A stretch of DNA of 15,765 bases from 62-47 sp049647485 (lineage in GTDB: Bacteria; Pseudomonadota; Alphaproteobacteria; Rhizobiales; Xanthobacteraceae), in contig JBARXT010000007.1 in the NCBI GenBank assembly GCA_049647485.1, positions 1 to 15,765 of the forward strand. Direction: 5' to 3'. The position numbers and the translations under genes are program-made. The notes under the pieces are model-generated. The model was not told where the DNA came from. It saw nothing but the letters and a program-made list of their open reading frames with translations, and did not search any database. Each line of letters begins with the position of its first letter. Within the stretch, counting starts at the first letter, position 1. Positions 1 to 7,060 of the stretch are shown piece by piece.

Positions 1-356
1 GGCAGGCGCTGCGGCGCAAGGGTCTAGGCGTTTTGCTGCCATGGGGTACGGAGGCCGAGCGCGTGCGCAGCGAGCGGCTGGCCGGTGCGATCAAGGGCGC
101 CGAAGTGCTGCCGCGCCGACCGCTCGACGAGACCGCGCAAGTGATTGCGAATGCCGCGTTGGTGGTCGGCGTCGATACCGGCCTGCTGCATCTCGCTGCC
201 GCCTATGCGGTGCCGCTGGTTGGCGTCTTCATTGCCACCGACCCGCAACTGACCGGACCGATCGGACCCGGGCCGATCGCGATTCTTGGCGGCAACGGCG
301 ATTATCCCGGCTATGAGCGCGCCGCGGCGGCGGCGGAACAACTGCTGACGGCGTAA
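1..356 (+). CDS. waaC: Lipopolysaccharide heptosyltransferase I, C-terminal part (5' end outside window)
   Basis: This is the last 117 or so codons of a glycosyltransferase family 9 protein; the first complete codon is at position 3 and the stop is TAA at 354-356. The visible part contains GVDTGLLHLAAA followed about 15 residues later by ATDPQLTGP. The DTGL-H-AAA and TDP-x-x-x-G pattern matches WaaC (heptosyltransferase I) better than WaaF, which usually carries a DSGLMH-type motif. WaaC adds the first heptose from ADP-heptose to the Kdo2-lipid A inner core at the cytoplasmic face of the inner membrane. The C-terminal nucleotide-sugar-binding half is intact; the N-terminal acceptor domain is not visible. 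The next gene is convergent (minus strand) with a 42-nt gap. The family assignment is firm; WaaC rather than another family 9 heptosyltransferase is likely. Confidence 0.8.
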   Translation, partial: QALRRKGLGVLLPWGTEAERVRSERLAGAIKGAEVLPRRPLDETAQVIANAALVVGVDTGLLHLAAAYAVPLVGVFIATDPQLTGPIGPGPIAILGGNGDYPGYERAAAAAEQLLTA

Positions 357-398
357 TGGCGCCGCAAGCATTGCGCCGGCGTCATCTCGAGAGAGGCC

Positions 399-1172
399 TC
401 AGCCGCCGTTCTTCTCCGTCTGATCGTAGACCGCGCGGGCGACTTGTTCGAGACGGCTCTTGTTGTCGTCGGGACCGGACAGCACGTACCCGACGCCGCG
501 ATCCGACCAGTACAGCGCGCCATCGCTGGCGCGCGTCACGTAGCGCATCTGCGTGGTCGGCGCGGCGGCGCGTGACGTATAAAGCGTGAAGCGCTCGCCG
601 GTCGGGCTCTCGTACATCAGGAAGGCTGCGGGCGCGGTCGGGCCGGGCAGGAGGCGACCGCCTACCAGCTTCAATCCGGATGCATCCAGCTCGGGCGCCC
701 TGATGGTGTAGCCGACGCGCCGCGACAGCCACTGCTGCAGATGTGCGCGCTCCGAGCCCGCGACTTCGACCGGGTGGCGTACCTCCACGACATAGAGCCG
801 ATGTGCCTCCAGCGCGTCGAGCGTGAAGGCTTGCAATGAGGACGGTGCGGCACTGACACCATGCATCAGCCATCCCGTCGCACCGCCGGTCACGAATGCG
901 GCCAGCGCGGCTGCGATTGCGCCATACAGCATGCGTCGCTGTGGCCGCGCCAATCGCTCGATTTCAAGCCGCGCCGGCACCGTCTCGTCCGCAACGCCAT
1001 CGTAGCGTGCGTGCAATGCATCCGCCATCGCGCGCCATGACCGCACGCGCCCGGCATCCTCGGGGTGTGCGGCGAGCCAGGCCTCGACATCGCCGCGACG
1101 TTCCGACGGCAATTCATTGTCGATGTAGGCGTGCAACTCGTCTTCGGTAACGGGAATATAGGGCTCGGTCAT
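399..1172 (-). CDS. Membrane-bound anti-sigma factor (partner of the adjacent ECF sigma factor)
   Basis: The 257-residue protein begins with a short cytoplasmic domain typical of ECF anti-sigma factors (DELHAYIDNELP near residues 11-22, then a helical region to about 70). One predicted membrane segment follows at about residues 81-103 (alanine- and glycine-rich), and then a soluble C-terminal domain of about 150 residues that would be periplasmic. The H-x3-C-x2-C zinc motif of ZAS anti-sigma factors is absent, so it belongs to the non-zinc group. It should bind and silence the ECF sigma factor encoded 24 nt upstream on the same strand, releasing it on an envelope or oxidative signal. The signal cannot be told from sequence. 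Assignment rests on the N-terminal pattern, topology and operon position; the C-terminal domain is not recognised. Confidence 0.85.
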   Translation of the reverse strand: MTEPYIPVTEDELHAYIDNELPSERRGDVEAWLAAHPEDAGRVRSWRAMADALHARYDGVADETVPARLEIERLARPQRRMLYGAIAAALAAFVTGGATGWLMHGVSAAPSSLQAFTLDALEAHRLYVVEVRHPVEVAGSERAHLQQWLSRRVGYTIRAPELDASGLKLVGGRLLPGPTAPAAFLMYESPTGERFTLYTSRAAAPTTQMRYVTRASDGALYWSDRGVGYVLSGPDDNKSRLEQVARAVYDQTEKNGG

Positions 1173-1196
1173 GGTCGTCTTCTCGTCTCGCTCGAA

Positions 1197-1685
1197 TTAC
1201 TTCACGCGGCGAAGCGCAGGGCGCTCGCCTTCGAGTGCGGCTTTCATGTGGGCGCGGGCGCGGGCAAGGCGGGACATCACCGTGCCGATGGGCACGCCCT
1301 GAATGTCGGCGATCTCGCGATAGCTCAGACCCTCCAGCGTCACCAGCAGCAGGACCGCACGTTGATCTTCCACCAGTGTCGCCAGCGCGCGAGCGATGTC
1401 GCGGCCCTCGGCCTCGGTGCCGCTGGCGCCGGCTGCGGCGTCTTGCAGCGGCGCGAAGGAGGGCTTGCGCGCCAGCGAACGTCGGCGATTGCGATTGAGA
1501 TTGGTGAGGATGGTGTAGAGCCAGCTCCGGATATCGCCGCCGAGGAACAGCCGCTCCGAGCGTAGCGCGCGAACGAGTGTATCCTGAACCAGATCGTCGG
1601 CGATATCGGCGTCGCGCGTCAGCGCCCGCGCGTAGCGGCGCAGCGCCGGGATCATGGCTTCGACATTGTCGCGAAATGTGCTCAT
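1197..1685 (-). CDS. ECF-type RNA polymerase sigma factor
   Basis: A 162-residue sigma-70-family protein with only regions 2 and 4. Region 2 lies at about residues 12-75 (DIADDLVQDTLVRAL and DIRSWLYTILTN are the characteristic helices). Region 4 lies at about 97-150, with the helix-turn-helix around GLSYREIADIQGVPIGTVMSRLARAR. There is no extra C-terminal domain. It directs RNA polymerase to a stress regulon and is presumably held inactive by the anti-sigma factor encoded just downstream. I chose the ATG at 1685 because the protein then begins in the usual way for this family and a GGA lies about 12 nt upstream; an in-frame ATG at 1709 would add eight residues but has no ribosome-binding site. 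A possible self-promoter lies near 1781-1809. The exact ECF subgroup is not determined. Confidence 0.9.
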   Translation of the reverse strand: MSTFRDNVEAMIPALRRYARALTRDADIADDLVQDTLVRALRSERLFLGGDIRSWLYTILTNLNRNRRRSLARKPSFAPLQDAAAGASGTEAEGRDIARALATLVEDQRAVLLLVTLEGLSYREIADIQGVPIGTVMSRLARARAHMKAALEGERPALRRVK

Positions 1686-1780
1686 CGCCGTGTTGTCTTG
1701 TCCGTGCATTAGAAAACGCGTCGGAAGGTTGCGCGCCGGGCAATGCCGTTTTGGCTGTAGCAGACCCCATGCCCATGCCG

Positions 1781-1809
1781 ATAGAACACCGACCCGGCGC
1801 GGCTATTCC
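1781..1809 (-). promoter_or_regulatory. Candidate ECF-type promoter upstream of the sigma factor gene
   Basis: On the minus strand GGAATA (1809-1804) is followed after 16 nt by GTTCTAT (1787-1781). GGAA-type -35 elements with a GTT/GTC-type -10 element at this spacing are usual for ECF sigma factors, which often transcribe their own operon. It lies about 95 nt upstream of the chosen start codon. This is pattern matching by eye; no second copy was confirmed in the window. Confidence 0.3.
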
Positions 1810-1935
1810 GGTCGTTAACTTTTTCGCTCCAAAACAGCGCGTTTTCGGGTCATTTTAGGCTTTGCCAAGCCCTTTTGCTGGTGTACCCGGAAGGGCTGGC
1901 GGGGATCGGCCGGCATTGGATCGATGGGACATGGA

Positions 1936-2754
1936 ATGGAACAGAATTCAGGGCTGATGCAGGGCAAGCGCGGGATCATCCTCGGCGTCGCCAACAACCG
2001 TTCGATCGCCTGGGGCATCGCCAAGGCCTGCCGCGCGCAGGGCGCCGAGATCGCGCTCACCTGGCAGGGCGATGCCTTGAAGAAGCGGGTCGAGCCGCTG
2101 GCTGCGGAACTGGGCGGTATCCTGCTCGGCCACTGCGACGTGACCGACCCCGCGACCATTGACGCGGTGTTTGATGAAGCCAAAAAGCAGTGGGGCAAGA
2201 TCGATTTCGTGGTTCACGCCATCGCGTTTTCCGACAAGGACGAACTCGACGGCCGCTACATCGAGACCACGGCCGACAATTTCAGCAAGACCATGCTGAT
2301 TTCGTGCTATTCGCTCACGGCGGTTGCGCAGCGCGCCGAGAAGCTGATGACCGATGGCGGCTCGATCCTGACGCTGACCTATTACGGCGCCGAGAAATGG
2401 ATGCCGCACTACAACGTCATGGGTGTGGCAAAGGCGGCGTTGGAGGCCAGCGTTCGCTATCTCGCCGCCGACCTCGGCGAGAAGAATATCCGCGTCAATG
2501 CGCTGTCGGCTGGACCAATCAAAACGCTCGCTGCATCCGGCATCGGTGATTTCCGCTACATCCTGAAGTGGAACGAATACAACGCTCCGATGCGCCGTAC
2601 CGTGACGATCGAGGAGGTCGGCGACAGCGCCATGTATTTCCTCTCGAACCTGTCGCGTGGCGTCACCGGTGAGGTGCATCACGTCGATTCAGGCTATCAT
2701 GTCGTCGGCATGAAGCGTCCCGATGCACCGGACATTTCGTTGGCGAAGGATTAG
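1936..2754 (+). CDS. fabI: Enoyl-[acyl-carrier-protein] reductase (NADH), FabI
   Basis: FabI reduces trans-2-enoyl-ACP to acyl-ACP, the last step of each fatty-acid elongation cycle, in the cytoplasm as a tetramer. The protein (272 residues) is an atypical short-chain dehydrogenase. It shows the cofactor-binding start GKRGIILGVANNRSIAWGIA, the segment VVHAIAFSDKDELDG, and the catalytic Tyr-x6-Lys in YNVMGVAK, with a second conserved Tyr ten residues earlier (TYYGAEKW). AGPIKTLAASGI is also diagnostic. Ala occupies the position of E. coli Gly93 (HAIAF versus HSIGF), a site linked to triclosan sensitivity; I believe Ala here is common in alphaproteobacteria. Start: ATG at 1936 has GGGA five nt upstream; the frame also has ATG at 1924 and at 1957. 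Followed after 33 nt by the phosphatase gene, same strand. Confidence 0.95.
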   Translation: MEQNSGLMQGKRGIILGVANNRSIAWGIAKACRAQGAEIALTWQGDALKKRVEPLAAELGGILLGHCDVTDPATIDAVFDEAKKQWGKIDFVVHAIAFSDKDELDGRYIETTADNFSKTMLISCYSLTAVAQRAEKLMTDGGSILTLTYYGAEKWMPHYNVMGVAKAALEASVRYLAADLGEKNIRVNALSAGPIKTLAASGIGDFRYILKWNEYNAPMRRTVTIEEVGDSAMYFLSNLSRGVTGEVHHVDSGYHVVGMKRPDAPDISLAKD

Positions 2755-2787
2755 AACAGAGCAAGTCACGCCATATCCGTTTTCGTC

Positions 2788-3387
2788 ATGCCAACCCCCA
2801 CCATTTATTTCATCCGACACGGCGAGACGGCGTGGAACGCCGCCGGCCGCTTTCAGGGCTCCAAGGATATTCCGCTCAACGATCTTGGACGCGATCAGGC
2901 CGCCCATGCAGGCGGCATCCTCGGTGACCTGATCGCCCGCGCCGGTCAGGTTCTCGACAAGCTCGCCTTCGTCGCCAGCCCGTTGGAACGGGCACGCCAC
3001 ACCATGGAACTGGTGCGCGAAGAATTGGCGTTGCCACCGGAGAACTTTGCGTTGGATGATCGCCTGCGCGAGATCGGCTATGGTCATTGGGAAGGCTCGA
3101 CCTTGCCGGAGATGCGAACCTCGCATCCCGATCTGTTCGCCGAGCGCGAGCGCGACAAATGGGGCGTGTCCCCGCCGGGCGGCGAAAGCTACGCCTCGGT
3201 GACCTTGCGGATGCGCGACTGGTACGACTCGCTGCTGGGCGATACGGTGGCCGTGTCCCACGGCGGTACCGCGCGGGCGCTGATGGTGGCTGTCGGGGTC
3301 GCGACACCCGCCAGTGCAGCGGACCTGACGATCGAGCAGGGCGCTGTTTATGTCTTCAGCGGCGGGCAACTGGCCAAATACAGCTGA
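2788..3387 (+). CDS. Histidine phosphatase superfamily (phosphoglycerate-mutase-like) protein
   Basis: A 199-residue protein opening with the RHGE signature (IYFIRHGETAWN, nucleophilic His at residue 11). It also has SPLERARHT (residues 64-72), a conserved acid in the REIGYGHWEG segment (about 94-103), and the second catalytic His in VSHGG (His158). This is the complete set of a branch-1 histidine phosphatase acting through a phospho-histidine intermediate. Substrate is not determinable: family members include cofactor-dependent phosphoglycerate mutases, alpha-ribazole phosphatase and general sugar-phosphate phosphatases; the length favours a phosphatase over a true mutase. It lies 33 nt after fabI and 93 nt before aroC. 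No Shine-Dalgarno sequence is evident before the ATG, which suggests translation linked to fabI or a leaderless-like start. Confidence 0.88.
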   Translation: MPTPTIYFIRHGETAWNAAGRFQGSKDIPLNDLGRDQAAHAGGILGDLIARAGQVLDKLAFVASPLERARHTMELVREELALPPENFALDDRLREIGYGHWEGSTLPEMRTSHPDLFAERERDKWGVSPPGGESYASVTLRMRDWYDSLLGDTVAVSHGGTARALMVAVGVATPASAADLTIEQGAVYVFSGGQLAKYS

Positions 3388-3438
3388 GGCGGAGAGGGGG
3401 CGGCCTGTTGCGGTAATGTTGCGATTTTCACAGCATGC

Positions 3439-3466
3439 CGCTACGACGTGTAGCGAAATTCGCTAC
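3439..3466 (+). promoter_or_regulatory. Three-part alternating inverted repeat before aroC
   Basis: Three copies of one hexamer alternate in orientation with exact 11-nt spacing: CGCTAC at 3439-3444, GTAGCG at 3450-3455, CGCTAC at 3461-3466. The last two extend to an 8-bp-arm palindrome around one base (GTAGCGAA, A, TTCGCTAC; 3450-3466). The middle copy can pair with either neighbour, giving two mutually exclusive 6-bp hairpins, each with a five-nt loop. The block ends 14 nt before the aroC ATG. It could be an operator for a regulator bound on one DNA face or an RNA switch in the leader; function is inferred from geometry only. Confidence 0.5.
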
Positions 3467-3480
3467 TTTGAGATGGGTGC

Positions 3481-4566
3481 ATGTCCCACAACACCTTCGG
3501 CCACCTGTTCCGCGTCACCACCTTCGGCGAGAGCCACGGGGTCGCGATCGGCTGCGTGGTCGACGGCTGCCCGCCGCTGATCCCGCTCGCGGCCGAGGAT
3601 ATTCAGCAGGACCTCGACCGTCGTCGGCCTGGCCAGTCGCGCTTCACCACGCAGCGGCAGGAGCCGGATCAGGTGAAGATCCTCTCCGGCGTGATGATAC
3701 ATCCCGAGAGCGGCGTGCAGGTGACGACGGGTACGCCGATCGCGCTACTGATCGAGAACACGGACCAGCGCTCGAAGGACTATTCCGACATCAAGGACAA
3801 GTATCGTCCGGGTCACGCCGACTTCACCTATGAGACGAAATACGGCATCCGCGACTATCGCGGCGGTGGCCGCTCCTCGGCGCGCGAGACCGCGAGCCGC
3901 GTCGCCGCCGGGGCGGTCGCACGCAGGGCTATTCCCAATGTCACCGTGCGCGCCGCCCTGGTGCAGATGGGGCCGCACAAAATCGACCGGGAGAAGTGGG
4001 ATTGGGATGAGGTCGCGCGCAACCCGTTCTTCTGTCCCGACAAGGACAAGGCCGCGTTCTTTGAAGGCTATCTCGATAGCATCCGCAAAAGCGGCTCCTC
4101 CATCGGTGCAGTGATTGAGGTGGTCGCGGAGGGCGTGCCGGCGGGGTTGGGAGCGCCAATCTACGGCAAGCTCGACAGCGATATTGCCAACGCGATGATG
4201 AGCATCAACGCGGTGAAGGGTGTCGAAATCGGCGAGGGCTTCAACGCCGCTACGCTGTCCGGCGAGGAGAACGCCGACGAAATGCGGATGGGCAACAATG
4301 GTCCTGCTTTTCTGTCCAATCATGCCGGCGGCATCCTTGGCGGCATCTCGACCGGACAACCGGTGGTGGCTCGTTTCGCGGTGAAGCCGACGTCCTCAAT
4401 CCTGTCGCCCCGACGGACCATTGATCGCAGCGGTGCCAACGCCGATATTCTGACCAAGGGCCGCCACGATCCCTGCGTCGGTATTCGTGCAGTACCGGTC
4501 GGTGAGGCGATGATGGCCTGCGTGTTGGCGGATCACCTGTTGCGCCATCGCGGGCAGCTCGGTTAG
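3481..4566 (+). CDS. aroC: Chorismate synthase
   Basis: AroC converts 5-enolpyruvylshikimate-3-phosphate to chorismate, the last step of the shikimate pathway, using reduced FMN as catalyst; it is a cytoplasmic tetramer. The 361-residue length is normal. Signatures: FGESHGVAIGCVVDG (residues 15-29, with His19), RRPGQSR (48-54), YRPGHADFTY (108-117, with His112) and GGGRSSARETASRVAAGA (128-145). The C-terminal RHDPCVGIRAVPVGEAMM is the third family signature. Both catalytic histidines are present. The ATG at 3481 gives a start (MSHNTFGHLFRVTTFGESHG) matching the family exactly. The ribosome-binding site is weak (GATGGG a few nt upstream) and the preceding leader contains a striking alternating repeat. 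The first cyclase gene starts 11 nt after the stop, so the two are probably co-transcribed. Confidence 0.97.
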   Translation: MSHNTFGHLFRVTTFGESHGVAIGCVVDGCPPLIPLAAEDIQQDLDRRRPGQSRFTTQRQEPDQVKILSGVMIHPESGVQVTTGTPIALLIENTDQRSKDYSDIKDKYRPGHADFTYETKYGIRDYRGGGRSSARETASRVAAGAVARRAIPNVTVRAALVQMGPHKIDREKWDWDEVARNPFFCPDKDKAAFFEGYLDSIRKSGSSIGAVIEVVAEGVPAGLGAPIYGKLDSDIANAMMSINAVKGVEIGEGFNAATLSGEENADEMRMGNNGPAFLSNHAGGILGGISTGQPVVARFAVKPTSSILSPRRTIDRSGANADILTKGRHDPCVGIRAVPVGEAMMACVLADHLLRHRGQLG

Positions 4567-4577
4567 CGAAGCCGCCG

Positions 4578-5774
4578 ATGCAGGCCGGTCGTCTCCAAAG
4601 CGTGGTGGACTGGCTGATTGAAGGAGCGCGATCGGCGCCGCAGGTTGACCGCTTCATGGCGGAGACATGCGAACGCATCGTGGCCTGCGGCATTCCGCTC
4701 TGGCGCTCCGGTGTGTTTGTCAGCACCTTGCATCCCACAATGTCCGGACGCGGATTCATCTGGCGTCGGGGATCCGGCGTGACGATGACCGCTGCGCCTT
4801 ATGGGATCGAGGAATCCGACGATTACCTCTCGAGCCCGATCGCGGGGGTATATGACACGGGAAAAGAAGTGCGACGACGTCTGCGCGACGCTGACGACAT
4901 CGGCAACTCCTCTTTCCTGGCGTCGATGCGAGCCGAGGGTGTTACCGAATATCTGGCGTTGCCGGTGACGTTCTCGGACGGTCAGCGCGAGGCCCTGAGT
5001 TGGTCGACCCGGCGCGAAGGCGGTTTCACGGATGTCGACCTTGATGAGTTGAGGGCCATTCATGCACCGCTGTCGCGAATGATCGAAATCTTTCTGTTGC
5101 GGCGGACTGCGGCGGGATTGCTTGACAACTATGTGGGATCGCGCGCCGGCCAGCGAATTCTTGCCGGCCAGATCCGCCGGGGCCATACCGAAACCATGAG
5201 GGCGGTGATCTGGCTGTCGGATTTGCGCGGCTTCACGCCGCTGTCCGACCGTCTGCCACCCGATGCGATCGTCGAACTGCTCAATCGGTATTTCGATTGT
5301 CAGGTCGAGCCGATCCGCGAGCAGGGGGGCGAAGTTCTTAAATTCATGGGTGATGGTCTGCTTGCGGTGTTTCCCGTTGCCGAGGACGGTTCGGATCTGC
5401 CGGCTGTCTGTCAGGCCGTTTTGCACGCGGCGCGGACCAGTCGCGCCAATGTCGCAGCGATGGAGTATATGATTGGTGGCGAAGTGCTCCGTGGCTTCCG
5501 GTTCGGACTGGCACTGCATGTCGGCGAAGTGCTTTACGGCAATATCGGCGGCGGCAGCCGGCTGGATTTCACTTGCATCGGCCCCGCCGTCAATCTGGCG
5601 GCGCGTTTGGAAAAGATGGCAGGTCAACTCAACCGAACGGTTGTCGCCTCCTCAGCGTTTGTGAGGTCGATCACCGAGGGGTGGATCGATCTCGGCGAGT
5701 TTCCCATCGCGGGCTTTCGCTCCTCTGAACGTGTCCATGGTTTGATCGATGAGACGCCATTGGAGCACGGCTAG
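4578..5774 (+). CDS. Class III adenylate cyclase, first of a tandem pair
   Basis: A 398-residue soluble protein with a C-terminal CHD cyclase domain (about residues 208-390). Catalytic residues are complete: metal-binding Asp215 (WLSDLRGFT) and Asp259 (KFMGDGLLAVF), adenine-selecting Lys255 and Asp330 (RLDFTCIGP), and transition-state Asn339 and Arg343 (VNLAARLE). The Lys/Asp pair predicts ATP rather than GTP as substrate, so the product should be cyclic AMP. The N-terminal 175 residues have no membrane segment and probably form a GAF-like sensory domain (inferred; includes APYGIEES). The linker YVGSRAGQRILAGQIRRGHT (185-204) is nearly identical in the neighbour. The ATG lies 11 nt after the aroC stop with a weak ribosome-binding site, and coincides with the chosen start of the paralogue in alignment. 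Signal sensed is unknown. Confidence 0.92.
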   Translation: MQAGRLQSVVDWLIEGARSAPQVDRFMAETCERIVACGIPLWRSGVFVSTLHPTMSGRGFIWRRGSGVTMTAAPYGIEESDDYLSSPIAGVYDTGKEVRRRLRDADDIGNSSFLASMRAEGVTEYLALPVTFSDGQREALSWSTRREGGFTDVDLDELRAIHAPLSRMIEIFLLRRTAAGLLDNYVGSRAGQRILAGQIRRGHTETMRAVIWLSDLRGFTPLSDRLPPDAIVELLNRYFDCQVEPIREQGGEVLKFMGDGLLAVFPVAEDGSDLPAVCQAVLHAARTSRANVAAMEYMIGGEVLRGFRFGLALHVGEVLYGNIGGGSRLDFTCIGPAVNLAARLEKMAGQLNRTVVASSAFVRSITEGWIDLGEFPIAGFRSSERVHGLIDETPLEHG

Positions 5775-5834
5775 GGGTTGGATACGACGGGGCGCGGCCG
5801 TATCGATGGATATGCCACCATATCGGATGAAGAC

Positions 5835-7028
5835 ATGCGGGTCGAAAATCTGAAGGAAATTGCCACCTGGGTGTCGGCCGGCGACCGCAATGGTGTGCCG
5901 CCGGAAGTGATGATGCAGCAGTTGTGCGAACGTCTGGTCGATGCCGGGGTTGCGCTCTGGCGCGTCGGCGTCTTTGTCCGCACGTTGCATCCGCAGATGT
6001 TCGGTCAGAGCTTCACGTGGCGACGCGGGAAGGACGTCACGGTCTATGCGGCCCCTTATGGTATCGAGGAGAGCGAGGATTTCCTCAATAGCCCACTGCG
6101 GATGGTTTATACGGTGGGTGAGGAAGTGCGGCGGCGCGAATCCGAAATTCACGCCGATACGATGTCGATTTTTTTCGTCGACGCGCGCGCCGAACGCATG
6201 ACCGATTATATCGCCATGCCGCTCCGATTCCTCAGCGGTGCCATCCATGCGGTGAGTTGGACGACGACGGCGCCGGGAGGGTTTACCGATCCGGAGATCG
6301 AGGCGTTGCGTGCGCTGATGGCGCCGATCGCGCGGGTCATCGAGATCATTCATCTCGAACGTACCGCGACCGCACTGCTCGATACCTATGTCGGTAACCG
6401 AGCCGGCCAGCGGATTCTTGCCGGACAGATCAGGCGCGGCCACACTGAAACGATGTCGGCGGCGATCTGGTTGTCGGATTTGCGCGGCTTCACGCGGCTG
6501 TCGGACACGCTGCCGCCCAGTGCCGTTGTGGATGTGCTCAATCTGTATTTCGATTGTCAGGTCGATCCCATCGTCGAACGCGGCGGTGAGGTACTGAAGT
6601 TCATGGGCGATGGTCTACTCGCAGTGTTTCCCATCGCCGAAGTCGGCGCGGACGCGGTGGAGGTGTGCGGCCGAGTGCTGGCGGCGGCGCGGGCCAGCCG
6701 CGAACGCATCGCGGCGATGAGTTTCCGTCATGGCGGCGTTTCCTTCGACAAATTCCGCTTCGGGCTGGCGCTGCATGTCGGCGAGGTGTTGTACGGAAAT
6801 ATCGGCGGAGGTCATCGACTCGACTTCACCTGCATCGGTCCGGCAGTCAATCTCGCGGCGCGACTGGAAAAGATCGCGAGTGATCTCAACCGCACCATCG
6901 TCGCCTCGGAGGGGTTTGCCGCCGCCGCGCCAGAGAGCTGGATCAACCTCGGTGAATTCCCCGTCGCGGGTTTTCGTCGCGCCGAGCGCGTTTATGGGCT
7001 CACTGATGAAACCCTGCCGTCGCCATAG
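5835..7028 (+). CDS. Class III adenylate cyclase, second of a tandem pair
   Basis: A 397-residue paralogue of the preceding protein. With the ATG at 5835 the two align from first to last residue without a gap (about 61 percent identity by hand count: roughly 49 percent over residues 1-190, 72 percent over 191-397). Catalytic residues fall at identical positions: Asp215, Lys255, Asp259, Asp330, Asn339 and Arg343, so an active ATP cyclase is predicted. The N-terminal domain resembles its partner (LWRVGVFVRTLHP, AAPYGIEES) but diverges strongly around residues 101-110 and 1-30. The open frame extends upstream to a TTG at 5778 directly after the first cyclase stop, but the 5835 ATG has GGATGAAG upstream and gives the co-linear length, so I prefer it. 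Probably same transcript as aroC and the first cyclase; no clear terminator follows. Confidence 0.92.
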   Translation: MRVENLKEIATWVSAGDRNGVPPEVMMQQLCERLVDAGVALWRVGVFVRTLHPQMFGQSFTWRRGKDVTVYAAPYGIEESEDFLNSPLRMVYTVGEEVRRRESEIHADTMSIFFVDARAERMTDYIAMPLRFLSGAIHAVSWTTTAPGGFTDPEIEALRALMAPIARVIEIIHLERTATALLDTYVGNRAGQRILAGQIRRGHTETMSAAIWLSDLRGFTRLSDTLPPSAVVDVLNLYFDCQVDPIVERGGEVLKFMGDGLLAVFPIAEVGADAVEVCGRVLAAARASRERIAAMSFRHGGVSFDKFRFGLALHVGEVLYGNIGGGHRLDFTCIGPAVNLAARLEKIASDLNRTIVASEGFAAAAPESWINLGEFPVAGFRRAERVYGLTDETLPSP

Positions 7029-7060
7029 CTTTGTAGAGGAGCAGGAAGTCCGTACCTGCT

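Noticed and set aside
1856..1880. GGCTT/AAGCC hairpin followed by CTTTT upstream of fabI
   Set aside because: The stem has only five pairs and no gene ends here on the plus strand, so a terminator is unlikely.
1948..2682. Minus-strand open frame of 244 codons opposite fabI
   Set aside because: Antisense shadow of a well-supported gene, no domain or ribosome-binding evidence.
4563..5627. Long open frame (354 codons) on the minus strand opposite the first cyclase gene
   Set aside because: It is an antisense by-product of GC-rich codon use; the plus strand encodes a protein with complete catalytic motifs and the antisense product has no recognisable domain.
7040..7060. AGCAGG/CCTGCT inverted repeat just after the second cyclase
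   Set aside because: The six-pair stem has a nine-nt loop and the nearest T-run is 10 nt or more away; too weak to call a terminator.
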